Source: Hermodice carunculata (taxonomy: Eukaryota > Annelida > Polychaeta > Eunicida > Amphinomidae). From it: a stretch of DNA of 64,000 bases. The notes under the pieces were generated by a model that worked only from the letters and a program-made list of their open reading frames with translations, searched no databases and was not told the origin of the DNA. Made by a program: the position numbers and the translations under genes. Shown piece after piece: positions 33,263 to 44,345 of the stretch. Positions within the stretch are counted from its first letter, which is position 1, and every line of letters starts with the position of its first letter. The stretch spans positions 32,180,836 to 32,244,835 of the forward strand of contig OZ026617.1 in assembly GCA_964020975.1 (NCBI GenBank), written 5' to 3'.

Positions 33263-33485
33263 TCGTCCTTTCTCCCTGAAAAACAGGAGGACATCAAAGG
33301 TCATCTGCGCCAATGATTTTGACTAATTTCAACATTAGTAGAAAATAATTTGAGAGTTGTTGCTTAGTCCTTTCAGGGTAGCGTGCCTTGGACCTGCAAC
33401 TTTTCTTGCTATGATTGGGTGGTCAGGGCACAACCAGCGCAAAGGAAAGCTATTGATTCAATCTCAATCCAGAAGTAAAGACTAA
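33263..33485 (+). mobile_element. T2 hairpin MITE, strongly diverged
   Basis: CGTCCTTTCTCCCTGAAAAA, TTTTGACTAATTTCAACATT, a lost left arm, then CAAAGGAAAGCTATTGATTC and TCAATCCAGAAGTAAAG follow the T2 order. No TTAA remains. Confidence 0.55.
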
Positions 33486-34581
33486 GGAATGTGGTTGACC
33501 ATGGACATTTTTTTGTAGTTCTGTCACATTTGTATATAATTGCGTATAACATTTTGAAGCAAAAGGTTTGTGTTGAAATTTTATGTGCGTCAATAATTTC
33601 AGTCAGAAGACCAGATACTGGTTGTTGAAGAGCCATACAGTAATGCCATTGTGTCCTGTCCACCTGTGACACTGCCTGAGCATAGACATCGTGTCTGTTT
33701 CACAGCAACCTATTCCTTGAGGACAAATTTTGGCCAGAGCATTTTCTTAAAAATTCATCAGTTAAGCCTCCAGAGGTACCTTCATATAAAAGTAAACTTG
33801 ATCTTATTTCCGTTAAAAATTTAATAACAACGACCAATTCTTGTAGTTTTGTGACTTGTGCTTAGTTGTTTTTTTGCATAAATTGCTTGTCACAACAACA
33901 GATGCCCAGCCCAATGTGATAGAACCTTAGGTGACTGTGAGGAGGTAGTTGACGTGGTGATGGCTTTGGAGGAGAAATGAAGCTCCGTGATGACATGATC
34001 CAATCACAGACACGATTTGTTGAGCCGAAAGAGCCGTCAATAATTCCCTTGAAAAGTGACTCAAGCTATGAATATAAAATCTTAACTGAAGTCACTCTGT
34101 TCATCAGGGCATACCCCGATGCCGATGATAATTTCCTCTGTTGGCAGATCGTATTCAGTCCGATGACAACTTGATGTCTTTTGCTGGGCATTTGTCCCAT
34201 ATTGATGACACTGTGTGCAGTAAAGACTTGTAATTTCTAGGAATCAATTAATGTCTCAAGTATCTTACAAGATCCCCTCAAATGGCATGTTGTCAGATTT
34301 TTTTTCCAATAAATACGTGGTCCATTTCCTGTCGTGACATCTGCGACATTTTCCCAATCACATACATGTGTGCCAAGACACCGTTTACCTTGGCATCACT
34401 TCAAACCTTTCTAACACACCACAATGTGCAGTCGGCAGATGACATGCTCATATAAATTCAGTTCTCATGAATTGTTCTCACACAGTATAACCAGGGCTGA
34501 AGACTCAATTTGTTAAATACCAATCCTACAGTTCACCAGAGCTGTATTGTTTTCAGTCAAAATGTAGAGAAAATCAGAATA
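33486..34581. other. unique block, candidate regulatory DNA at 33880-34260
   Basis: 33940-34180 has a 65-codon open frame starting MKLRDDMIQSQTRFVEPKEP with no recognised domain. The DNA contains GATCCAATCACAGAC, GTCAATAATTCCC and AAGTGACTCAAGC. It is repeat-free and could be regulatory, but neither reading is proven. Confidence 0.25.
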
Positions 34582-34816
34582 TTAACCCTTCGCTTTGAAT
34601 TAAGACTGGGTCAACTGCTTTCCTTGGCATTGGTTGGGCACTAAGTACCCAGCCTATGCCAAGGAAAGTGGTTGATCTAGAGCATGTGATCCAGATAGGT
34701 TTCATCAACAATTCTCAGAGAAATTGTTTTTCATTACTGTTGAAATTAGTTGAAAACATTGAGGCAGACATTTGACCAGCAACCGGTTTGGGCCAGTTTA
34801 AGGGGGAAAGGGTCAG
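34582..34816 (-). mobile_element. T2 hairpin MITE, near complete
   Basis: TTAACCCTTCGCTTTGAATT, hairpin GGTCAACTGCTTTCCTTGGC ... GCCAAGGAAAGTGGTTGATC, then ATTACTGTTGAAATTAGTTG and TTAAGGGGGAAAGGGTCAG. The right TTAA is now TCAG. The C-to-G/G-to-C type change CAACTGC / AGTGGTTG is only partly paired. Confidence 0.9.
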
Positions 34817-36560
34817 CATTTTCAAACAGATAAAATACAAGACTGCTTCAAGCTTACACAAAAAAACCCAACTTAATTGGCATGGTCCGTGCAATTTGAT
34901 GGCAAAGATCTTTTGTTCCATTGATTTTTTTGTGTCAGTTATTAAAGTACACTGTATATGGCTATTGTAGTTCACTGCTCCTTTTGATGCCATGAGACAG
35001 GGCATCAGCTGGCAAGGATGTAATATTTTTAAGGGGTGTGGATGGCATTACTAGAATTTCAGATGTTACGAAAAAAAAATAAATAAATAAAAATACTCAG
35101 ACTGATGAGTGTTCCATGCTTCTTTGTTATTTATACAAGTACTTAGTAACCTTGAGCTTCAAATAGGCTGATACCTGGGGAATGTCACCACAGAAAACAA
35201 CATTGAGATTAGGTTGGACCATTTTGTGTGTATTTTGTATGAAGGTTGAAGGGGATGTCCTTGTTTTACAGAGAATGGGTTCACCTGGGTATAGTGCTAT
35301 ATATTTCCAAGGTCAAAGTATCAGTCCTTGGGCTATCTATATTTGAAGAGTACTGTGTAAGCTATTCCCTTTTCACACATGATAGACCACAGGGGGTTAG
35401 CACACCTGTAGTTGACTTCATATATAACAAAAAAGATAGGGGAAAAGCAATTGCCAAGAGGTTTTGACCAGGAGACCTTGTGAAAAGAGTCATTGGTGCA
35501 CTATGAAACTTATGAAAGGACGAGAGATGACAGTGAGAAGTATTATGTCACTGCATGGGAAAATATATGGCAGGGTCAGAAATGCACGCTTAACATGGGG
35601 ATTTTCGTGTTTGATTTGCAACAAGAACTCCCCTGTGAACCAGTAGCGGCCATTTGTAGCTGATTAGATTTCATGCAGGTTGTGTAAATAAGAGTGATCC
35701 ACACACCGGTAGGAAATGACACTGGAGCCCCCTTTCAATGTAATGACTACCTGTGACAAACACTAAACACAGGGCTCAACCTGCCGATGGCACAGGAAAC
35801 GGTGTGGGGTTAAACAGGTCGGCTGGGAGCAGTGTTTATCGGGGTTGGCAGCTGGGGGCCCATGCTGTGAAATAGTACACAAATTACACCTATTAAAAGC
35901 GGGAGAGAAGCAGAAGACTATGTGCCGGCCGGCCATTGTACTAATAATTATTCTTCTACCCATGTTGATCACTGGTGTCTTTGCCACTTCCATTACCACT
36001 GTGCAATTATAGACTATCAGCCCTAATGAGCAGGGACTTTTAACGCCTTGAGCAATGAGCCAAGCACAAACACCTCCGTGTTCCTGGTCTGCCATCACCT
36101 GACGTGTGAAGCAGGTCCACTTTCTCCATATAAGAGAGACTAACACCTGTCTTGAAAGACTATCTGTCTTAAGAGACCATTTTGAAGACAGATAAGTGTC
36201 TCACAAGACAATGTTCACATATCCCTTGATGCCTGTCTTTGTAATGGACAAATTGTAAAACGGCCTGTCTCTGAATACCATCTTTAGCCAGCCTTTCCAG
36301 GGGTATTACCAGGACAGATTTCAATGTAAACAATTCACTTAGGAACTTCATCGGCCTTTTGTGGTATTACATTTTCCAGTTGCCTGACAAAAAGTGACGG
36401 GACATGGAGGTAGTCTATGGGCAGACACTGTCATCTGTACTGACAAACGAGGTGGAAGTGTCTACATTTTGGAAGTGAAAGTGGCAGTTTATGTTGTTGT
36501 ATGAGTGTCGAAGTGATCGCTATCTCTAAGGTAGCTTGTATGGTACAAACTCTGGCATGT
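34817..36560. other. unique block, candidate regulatory DNA at 35450-36130
   Basis: 35450-36130 is repeat-free and compositionally balanced, with GCAGTGTTTATCGGGG (forkhead-like), TACTAATAATTATTC (homeodomain-like), GCCGGCCGGCC and CACCTGACGTGTGAAGC. A 127-codon minus-strand frame (MLVSLIWRKW...) crosses it but has no domain. 36140-36340 carries repeated CTGTCTT...AAGACA phrases of M2 type. Confidence 0.25.
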
Positions 36561-36564
36561 TCAC

Positions 36565-36800
36565 TCTTTGCATAACCTCCCCTGCTCCCCCCCCCCCCCC
36601 CAATTGAGACTTTCATTGGTGTGGGTTGGGTGCTAAGTGGCCAACCCACGCCAACATAACCTATTGACGTCAGCTGCAATTAACTTTCAACTTGTTTTTT
36701 ATTACTACATGTATTGAAATTTGCCAAAAAAAACATTGAAGCAGAGAATTTACATTTGACCACCTGCAGGTTTTGGTCAATTTAAGGGGGAAAGGGTTAG
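36565..36800 (-). mobile_element. T2 hairpin MITE, diverged, with C15
   Basis: Left end TGCATAACCTCCCCTGC contains a 15-C expansion at 36587-36601. The loop region GGTGTGGGTTGGGTGCTAAG / TGGCCAACCCACGCCAAC still pairs, while the outer arms have decayed. It ends TTTAAGGGGGAAAGGGTTAG. Confidence 0.8.
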
Positions 36801-37463
36801 CACCAAGAAGTTCATCAAACCAAGCTCTCACCAAACAAATTACAAGTAAACATTAAGAGCGTCCACCAAGTGTTCCACCCACAATGAGATGTAGGTTGTG
36901 TGTCATGTACAAATCACTCTGGTGATAATTTGAACAGGAAATCCCCAAATAGCCTTCTCAAATGTCATGTATGAATCTTTTGAAGGAACTGATGTAATCT
37001 TGGGAAGGAACTAATATGTCTTGAGAAATCTGGCATAACAGAAGAAGGAACCACTGGAGACAGTCTTAGGATACTGCATATTCTGATGTCAACATAGCTG
37101 ATACTATGAATGTGCTTACAGTCATCTCTCTTATTCCTTCCTTTTCTCAGATTTTTTTCTTTTGTCATTTTGGCATTTCTTTGGAATTATTTATTTATTT
37201 ACTTATTACACTTAGGTTTTTACACTGTTGTTTAATTTATATGATTAATGGGGATGAACATGATGAAACAGCGGGATAGAATAAGCAAACACTTACACAT
37301 GGAGTCCAGAGCTGCAAACAATAATTGTATATTGTAGCAAGAGATGGAGATGTAGCCTTCTAGACCGCCACGCCATGGCCGCACGAAAATATCATTTAGG
37401 AGCCTTCCTTAGGAGCAGCCAGACCTGCCTGAGCAGCACACAGTATTGCATGTTTTCTAGAAT
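36801..37463. other. unique spacer
   Basis: Nothing supported; short (TTTA) stretches at 37185-37205. Confidence 0.35.
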
Positions 37464-37646
37464 TACAGTGGTACCTGTCTTGAGAGACCCCTCCAATAAG
37501 AGACCGCATATCTTTATAAGACCGCTCTCTCAGAAGACTGTACTATCTTTTCCATGTTATTGTACCTCTAATGCAAGACCACCTGTTTTGAGAGACCACA
37601 TTTTGACCTGCCCTAGGGGTGGTCTCTCAAGACAGGTACCACTGTA
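37464..37646. mobile_element. M2 MITE, 183 bp, perfect terminal inverted repeats
   Basis: TACAGTGGTACCTGTCTTGA continues as GAGACC on the left and is perfectly complementary over 26 bases to the right end, which closes ACAGGTACCACTGTA. Sub-repeats AAGAGACC / GGTCTCTC and CAAGACCACCTGTTTTGAGA lie inside. The TA edges suggest a Tc1/mariner-type non-autonomous element. It has no coding capacity. Confidence 0.9.
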
Positions 37647-39333
37647 CTAGCATTGGCCAGCATCTCATTGAGGTGCTTTCTATGGGCTGTCTTTGTAGTT
37701 TTGCCAAATAAATATTAATTTCTTTCTCAGGCACTGTTAATTTGTTTATAACAATGTGAGTATGACTTTCATTGACTTCGTTTTCATGTGAAAATTACTG
37801 ACTAATTGGGTAATGGATAGCTGTGCCAATGCTAAGTATGCACAGCTGTCATAGTGTTCCAGTTTTTATAAGGGTAAGCCTGCACTTAACATAAATGTCA
37901 CATGTTAATTAAGTAAAGAGAAATCAAATTATATCACCTGTGTTGGGACTACATGATACTTTTTCATGTAATGCACTTTCTGTTTTGCTGGTATGAAGCA
38001 TAATCCATATTTTATCATTGTCAGCTGATGTTGTATTATTATCGTATCATTCATGCATCTTCTAACCTTATGTTCGTTTACTGTAAAAGTAAAATAAAGG
38101 AGTTTTACATAGCACAACTGGTGGTTTTCATCACTTTGTTCATACCAAGAAAACATGCAAATATAAAACACATGGAAACCTTACTGATGCACACGATTGA
38201 GAAAGTGCTACAGGAGAAAAGGCTTTTAAAAATTTCCAATGAAATACTTGAAACACAAAAACCATTAGAAAGTAACATAGATGCAAAGGAAATGTATTGT
38301 CATCATGGCGACAGAAAGTAAAAAAGATGAAATGGAGGCAGATGGGAGCATGTGGGCCTTAATAATACTGATCAGTCCACAATGGAGACAGACACGAGAG
38401 AAGCGAGTCATGACATGATATCCCAAACCTGGCGTTTCCCATTGCTTCATGTCGGCTCCCATTGTGTCCCACACAAATGAAAGTTGGCTTTGCATAGTCT
38501 CCTTACCTTTTACCTGCTTTACAGGTTGTTGAGCGTGATTGACTGTAGAAAGTAGTTAAGCTCAGTTAAGGGTGGTCAGTGTCCAGACACAGCTGCATTA
38601 GGAGTGACCAAAGAGTGGTTATGTTACCTGGGGGGAAGGGGGTATATGGGGTGTCCACTTTCAGCTGGTGTCATCAATTACTGACTGGCCATGTGGGCAG
38701 CTGCCCAGTGGAGCTGGAAGTGATCAACAACACAGCATTGGAGCCAATCCCCCAGCCACAAATGTCATACATTTTTAGCAGTAACAAAATAAGAATAGGT
38801 ATAATGGAAGTAAATGTAAGCAAGTTCCCTACAATTCCCTGTTGGTGCATTATCTCAAAAGTTGTCTTTCTGTTGTTGGGGTTTTTTTTTTTTTTTTCGT
38901 TTTTTGTTTTGTTTTTTATTTTGCTTTTTTGTTTTGTTTTTGCTTTTCATTAATATGATAGGTACTAAAGCAGGAGCATGATGTGACAGAAGTATTCCTG
39001 TGTCAGTCTGCAGTCAAGTCAGTCAGGATAAAGATTACAGGACTTTCATAGTGGGTTCTTTTGTGACCACCACAGGAATAGAATTACTTGACCGGCACAC
39101 TGAGTGCTATTTAGTGTAGCATGCCCAACACCACAACAAGTCAATGAAATAGCACCAGAAATCACTCGAACATTTCCATTGGCCCTTTCTTCTCCCATTT
39201 CAGTGGTACATTCAAATTGCCACACAATGGGTACCCATTCAACGAAGAAGAGATTATTTTGGGATGCAAGCATTGGAGTTCAGTTTCCCTGTTTGGTGCC
39301 ATCTTTTGATGCATGGTCACATGATACCCCTCT
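37647..39333. other. unique spacer
   Basis: 38881-38945 is a T-rich TTTTG tract, and 38330-38530 is balanced unique DNA. Open frames of up to 124 codons at 38579-38953 run into the T tract and have no domain. Confidence 0.35.
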
Positions 39334-39575
39334 TTAACCCTTCCTTCCCCCATTCAGTAAGGACCAGTCATCAGCTTTCATTGGCATGGGTCGGTCACTA
39401 AGTGCCCAACCCATGCCAAGAAAGCTGTTGACCTGGGCCATGTTAACTTGATAGGTGTCATCTACAACTCTAGGTCAAATTGTTTCCCATTACTGTTGAC
39501 ATGAGTTGAAAACACTGAAGCAGACGACATTTGACCACCAGCCAGTTTGGGCCGGTTTAAGCTGGAAAGGGTTAA
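39334..39575 (-). mobile_element. T2 hairpin MITE, complete copy
   Basis: 242 bp, TTAACCCTTCCTTCCCCC to GGAAAGGGTTAA. Loop-proximal CATGGGTCGGTCACTAAGTG and CCCAACCCATGCC pair well. The left arm has TCATCAGCTTTCATTGGC against a right arm of CCAAGAAAGCTGTTGACC. Confidence 0.93.
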
Positions 39576-39971
39576 CAGGCCAGTAATGCTTTAAGCCTGG
39601 CAGGCTGTTTCTTTCAAAACAACCAGATGTCTGATATCTATTTCATTTTTGTAGCTGATGCTTATAAAAGGAAACCATTTTGCATCTAGATTATAGATTT
39701 TGTTGGCATTTGGCTGTATCCTATTTTGAAGGGAGAAAAATCATTAATAGATGGCTCTTTAGCAATGAGGAAAAGTATCCTATGTTCCGTAAAGGAAGTG
39801 TATAGCAGTGATTTGACACATGAAGAACCTTCCAGACCCTACCCATGAAAAAAAAAAAAGTTATGAAATTATGCTAAAAGTGGAACCTTCACCTCATGAC
39901 TGGCCTTGGTAAAAAGTGACAACTAAAACAAACAAATGAAGGAAGTTCAGACAGGTAATGGACATCGAACT

Positions 39972-40385
39972 GTGTTAAACTGGCCCAAACCAGCTGGTCA
40001 AATGGCGTCTTCTTCGATGTATTTGTCTAATTTCAACAGTAATGAAAAACAATATGAGTGAGAATTGCATGAGACACATGAAAATAACATGACATGGGTC
40101 AGCAGTCCTCCCTGGCATGGATTAGGCACTGATTGCTCAACCCATACAAAGAAAACCTGTTCACCTGGTCTCAAACTTAGCCTTAACTCTTTAAGTGCCA
40201 AATTTTGGACTGAGTCAACATCTTTTCTCTGGAACTAGAGGGATGCTGGTACTTGCATGAAAGGTCTTTTCATGAGGAATACGAATCTGAGATCTTAATG
40301 ATAATTCAGACTAGTTTCACTTCAGTAGATCAACTGTAGATGTGAGTGGCACTGAAAGAGTTAATTCAAAGGGGAGAAGGGTTAA
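39972..40385 (+). mobile_element. T2 hairpin MITE hosting a T3 insertion
   Basis: The T2 body runs from AACTGGCCCAAACCAGCTGG through its hairpin (GGTCAGCAGTCCTCCCTGGC ... ACAAAGAAAACCTG) to TCTCAAACTTAGCC. A T3 then occupies 40183-40364, and T2 resumes with TTAATTCAAAGGGGAGAAGG. The insertion used the TTAA of the T2 end phrase CTTAATTCAA. The first ~15 bases of the T2 are missing. Confidence 0.85.
40183..40364 (-). mobile_element. T3 hairpin MITE inserted in T2, hairpin deleted
   Basis: Ends TTAACTCTTTAAGTGCC and GTGGCACTGAAAGAGTTAA are intact. Most of the hairpin is missing (GTCAACATCTTTTCTCTGGA goes straight to ACTAGAGGGATGC). This copy is 182 bp instead of ~245. Confidence 0.92.
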
Positions 40386-40684
40386 ACTAGAATTCATGGC
40401 AGTCATCTCAGGTAACTACTTGTGCAGTCAGGTACAAATGTTTGTGTCCAAATGTTATCATTCTCCTATAAAGCGGAGTCACTCAGAATAAAGATACCAT
40501 CACCTGGCACATCTGGCATATATATATGTATGTTTCAAGAAAGAAGGAAAAAAGTGGAATGGAAAGGTGATACATTCCTGTCGGGTTTGGCTGGGTGCAT
40601 TTCTGTGTGTGAGTATATTATGTTGTCAGTTCTTCACAAAGAAAGTGGTGCGTGTCACAATCTGTTCACCAGTTTGGTCATCAG

Positions 40685-41160
40685 TTAACCATTCCCCACC
40701 TAAATTGCCCTGAAGCACCTGGACCTAAGTTGTCATCTGCTGTAATGTCTTGACCTGAAGTTTATGTTAACCCTTTCAGTGCAAAATTTTGGACCGAGTC
40801 AACAGCTTTTCTCCGCGCGCATTGGGCGCATTAGATGTTGACCTGGGGTATTCTCTCTGGAACGATAGGTATACTAGTGCTTGAATGAAAGGTCTTTTTA
40901 TGGGAAATACAAATCTGGGATCCTGATGATAATTCAGACTAGTTTGACTTCAGAAATGATTGGCACTGAAAGAGTTAATAAGCTGACAGGAAACCGTTTT
41001 TTTTTTTTTTTTTTTTTTCTTTTTGCTGAGAAATGTAGATAAGACCTGATGAAATGCCTCAGGTCAATAGATTTTCTTGGCGCAGGTTGGACACAAATGT
41101 GCCTCACTTGCACCAAGGAAAGCTGTAGAGTCAATTTTATTCTGGTCAGGGAAGGGTTAA
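40685..41160 (+). mobile_element. T2 hairpin MITE hosting a second T3 insertion
   Basis: TTAACCATTCCCCACC opens the T2, and GTCATCTGCTGTAATGTCTT is its left body. After the T3 at 40767-40978, T2 resumes through a poly-T tract (~40998-41019), TGAGAAATGTAGATAAGACC, the hairpin (GGTCAATAGATTTTCTTGGC ... CACCAAGGAAAGCTG) and GGAAGGGTTAA. The insertion point is an internal TTAA about 80 bases from the left end. Confidence 0.82.
40767..40978 (-). mobile_element. T3 hairpin MITE inserted in T2
   Basis: TTAACCCTTTCAGTGCAAAA to TTGGCACTGAAAGAGTTAA. The hairpin has lost its right arm (GCATTGGGCGCATTAGATGT). The left terminal bases CCCTTTCAG blend the T2-like start with the T3 interior. Confidence 0.92.
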
Positions 41161-41897
41161 AATAAGACATAGTGGACACAGCCAAGTCTTCATCAGGTAA
41201 CTTTAGGAGGAAAAAAGTGCCAAAAATCAATCCTGTGGAAAGATCTTTTGTTTCTATCTGTTATTTTTATTTTCCTTAGGGGGAGGTCTTCATCTGTAGA
41301 AGAAGAAAAAGCTGGTCTATTAAAGTAAAGGGATTAAGGGGCTGGTTGGTTGGTTGGTTACTTTTTTTTTAAACACTCATCATTGGGTTTGCTTTAGATT
41401 ATCGTGTTTTTCTATACAAGGAATAATATTTAACTTGAGCAAAGATAGATTTTGCAGACGGCAAATAAGTTTTAACAATTGGAGTGTTTATATATGTACT
41501 TTCACTGAACCTAGGATTGAAGGACAGGATATTACAAAGCATTCTGGGGCACCTGGTGCCTAACAAGGCGCATGTTTTGAAAAGTAATGATGGAATGTTG
41601 AAAAAGTACATATTTTTCAAAGGGCGTGATCGGAACACTTTTTAGTGTGACTAAAATATAAACTTTGTGGGCTAATTGTTCAATAAACATGTTGATATAT
41701 AACTAATAAGTGACATGTTACATACCTATACAAATGTTGAAATAACTCCTTGAAAATATAATCAAATCCTACAATGTTTGCACAGAAATAATGTTTACCT
41801 GCATGGCTGAAAGTAAACATTATAGAATATTCACACCCAGTTTCATTTCTATAAAAGGGGCCTTTCAAACTTGAAGAGATCCCAACATGTGTCAGCT
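41161..41897. other. unique spacer
   Basis: A small (GGTT)n at 41344-41359. Nothing else is supported. Confidence 0.35.
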
Positions 41898-42076
41898 TTA
41901 ACTCATTCCATACCAGTCCCTGATTTTTCCGTATATTTACCGAGATTTAAGATGACAATTGCATATTTAAGTTCTTCATAAAAAGAGCTTTTGTTCAAGT
42001 ACCAACATGGCTATAGTCTTAAGTCAGTGGTTCTGGCACTGACCAAGGCCTGTGACCATAGAATGGAATGAGTTAA
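41898..42076 (+). mobile_element. T4 MITE lacking its hairpin
   Basis: TTAACTCATTCCATACCAG to AGAATGGAATGAGTTAA, only 179 bp. GGTTCTGGCACT is followed at once by GACCAAGGCCTGTGACC, so about 71 bases of hairpin are missing. The junction falls at CACT, which occurs in both the left arm and just past the right arm in the full copy. This fits a microhomology deletion. Confidence 0.93.
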
Positions 42077-42446
42077 ATTTTTATCATTCCAAAAGAAATG
42101 TAGGTAAAGGAGATAAATCTCTTGGAGACCTTTTGTCTACACATATAAGCGTGAATTAAATGCATAAGTTTTAAGATTTTATGACACTTGCAAAAAGTTA
42201 TTTCCATGTTTGTTTTGGCAAATGACATTGTCACAAATCAAAATAATTATTAAAGAATGGGATTTTCAAGTTAACATTTTAATGTGATTTGATATGTTTA
42301 GGTTATGCCCACTTGGAAAAATAACACTGTGCAAGTGTTTGCATTGATACTTGTCAGCATATTAGCCATGCTAGGCACTAAGTTATCACCTGCCTTAAAC
42401 ATGACATGAAGTGTGCTGATCTGGAAAAGAAACGTACTTTAGACAG
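42077..42446. other. AT-rich spacer
   Basis: Nothing supported. Confidence 0.35.
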
Positions 42447-43062
42447 CAGAGTTGTCAAACCTCCTGACATGTCAGGAGATCTTACCATTTTTCAGCAAAT
42501 TTGACCATGCTCCCGACCTCCCGACATGGAATTAAAAGTTTCTGACAATACCAAATGTTGACTAAAAAAACAGCACATACATGTAATTAAAAGGTTTGAA
42601 TTTTGAAAAAAAAAAAAATGGGTCTAAACTTAAGCACATTTAATAACTGTCATTAAGCTGTTAACAGATACTGTTTTATGGATATTCTCATTTCTGTTGG
42701 CCACATACAGATTCACATAATAGAAAGGCAGTGACCAAGGGTTACTGTGATACCAGACATGAAATGTACAATCATTGAAAGATTTTAGCAGAGGGATATT
42801 TCCTGAAACAAAAATGTCTTTTTTTATTTATTTATTTCACTAAAATAGTGGTTCAAGGAGGTACCCTCAGCTAGGTATTTTTTTATGCTCAAAATGCAAG
42901 AAATTGCAGTATTTTGCATTGTTCTTTCAAAAATTTTTGATGCCCCCTGTGGGAGGGGGAAACCACCTCCCACACCCTATCCCATGCGTAATGTCTCCCT
43001 ACTCCAATCTATGCAAGTAGAGAAATCTCCCTACATGGAATCCTTCCAACTTGGCACCTCTG
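42447..43062 (+). mobile_element. hAT-like non-autonomous element, copy 1
   Basis: Starts CAGAGTTGTCAAACCTCC and ends TTGGCACCTCTG, an imperfect terminal inverted repeat of hAT style (CAGAG...). The interior TGCTCAAAATGCAAGAAATT and GATGCCCCCTGTGGG match the 46469 element's CAAAATGCAGGAAATGAAG and CAAGACCCCCC. No clear 8-bp target duplication is visible and no transposase frame is present. Confidence 0.5.
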
Positions 43063-43470
43063 AGACACCAAAATAGGACAATAAAAGTTATCCATTGTAA
43101 AGATAGAGACACAATACATCAAAGGCACTTTGATGATAAATAGTTGTGTGTGTGTGTGGGGGGGGGGATCCATTCCTGATTTAAATCCCTCGTACTGAGG
43201 GGAAAAGGGTCCTGTGTGAAAATTACCAAATAGATATTGCAAGGCAGTGTGGCTATTAATTTGCTTGTTAGCCAATGCTAATTTTACTTCCATTTGGCTA
43301 ATGAAAATTGTACATGGCTAATTTATTTTGCTGTGAAACATGGTAAGAGAGGTAGCATTGTAATACATGTTTTTTTGTGATTGTAATACACAACATCCAT
43401 GAAAACCAGAATAGATGGCCACTTGCTCAGAAGGAATGTCTTGCCTTTGTGTTCACACTGTTCTGTGTGC
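43063..43470. other. spacer before the tandem duplication
   Basis: A TG run ending in G9 occurs at 43145-43168. No gene is supported. Confidence 0.35.
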
Positions 43471-43763
43471 TCCATCTGGAAGTATGTGATTGTCTTCATG
43501 TGAATCAGGTTTGGTGAGTCATGTTTTCTATGGGGAACAGACTCTTGAAGTAATCTGCAACTCACATTTCTGGATAAGATATAGGCAGGCACTTTTCATA
43601 AACTGGGATTGTTTTTCTGTTTTTAAAAAAATGAGTGTTGTGAAGCAAATTGAAAGGCCTATCACTCATAAAATATCATAAGCATTTCAATAAGCTGTAA
43701 ACCATGAATTGACATTTCAATAAATCAGGAACTGTGAACAGAGATTTTGTCCTGTTAATTGTG

Positions 43764-43794
<31 letters not shown>

Positions 43795-43816
43795 TGTATG
43801 TATGTATGTATGTATG

Positions 43817-43890
<74 letters not shown>

Positions 43891-44345
43891 CCCCTCTCTC
43901 TCATGGTGAACTGTGAAAGCACAACTTTTTCTCCATTATTTATGAATGCAAGACCCCCCCCCCCATCTTCCATCTGGGAGTATGTGATTGTCTTCATGTG
44001 GATCAGGTTTGGTGAGTCTCTGTGGGGAACAGACTCTTGAAATAATCTGCAACTGGCATCTCAGGATAAAATACAGGCACACCTTTTATATAAGCTGGGA
44101 TTGTTTTTCTTTTATTGTAAAAAAAATTGTCTGTTTTGTGAAGCTAAAAAATAATTTCTTTAAAACCACGAAAGGCCTATCACTCATGAAATATGATACA
44201 GCATTTCAGTAAGCTGTGAACTATGAAATGACATTTCAATAAATCAGGAACTGTGAAATAGAGATTTATGTCCAGTTAATTTTGACATATACCTTTTTCC
44301 CTCCTTTCATGGTGAACTGTGAAAGCACAATTTTTTTTGCTCCAT
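43471..44345. repeat. tandem duplication, units 43471-43968 and 43969-44345
   Basis: Each unit runs from TCCATCTGG(A/G)AGTATGTGAT through GGGGAACAGACTCTTGAA, AAAGGCCTATCACTCAT, TTTCAATAAATCAGGAACTG to CATGGTGAACTGTGAAAGCA. The units differ by many point changes. Unit 1 alone holds a ~120-base compound microsatellite at a site that reads TTTTGACATATACC in unit 2. Confidence 0.92.
43766..43886. repeat. (ATGT)n-(AT)n compound microsatellite
   Basis: About 13 ATGT units then about 33 AT units. The flanks are the duplicated unit, which gives a direct view of the pre-expansion sequence in the sister copy. Confidence 0.97.

Noticed and set aside
35763-36146. 127-codon minus-strand frame
   Set aside because: No recognised domain, no splice context and no homologous feel. 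Chance frames of this size are expected in balanced DNA.
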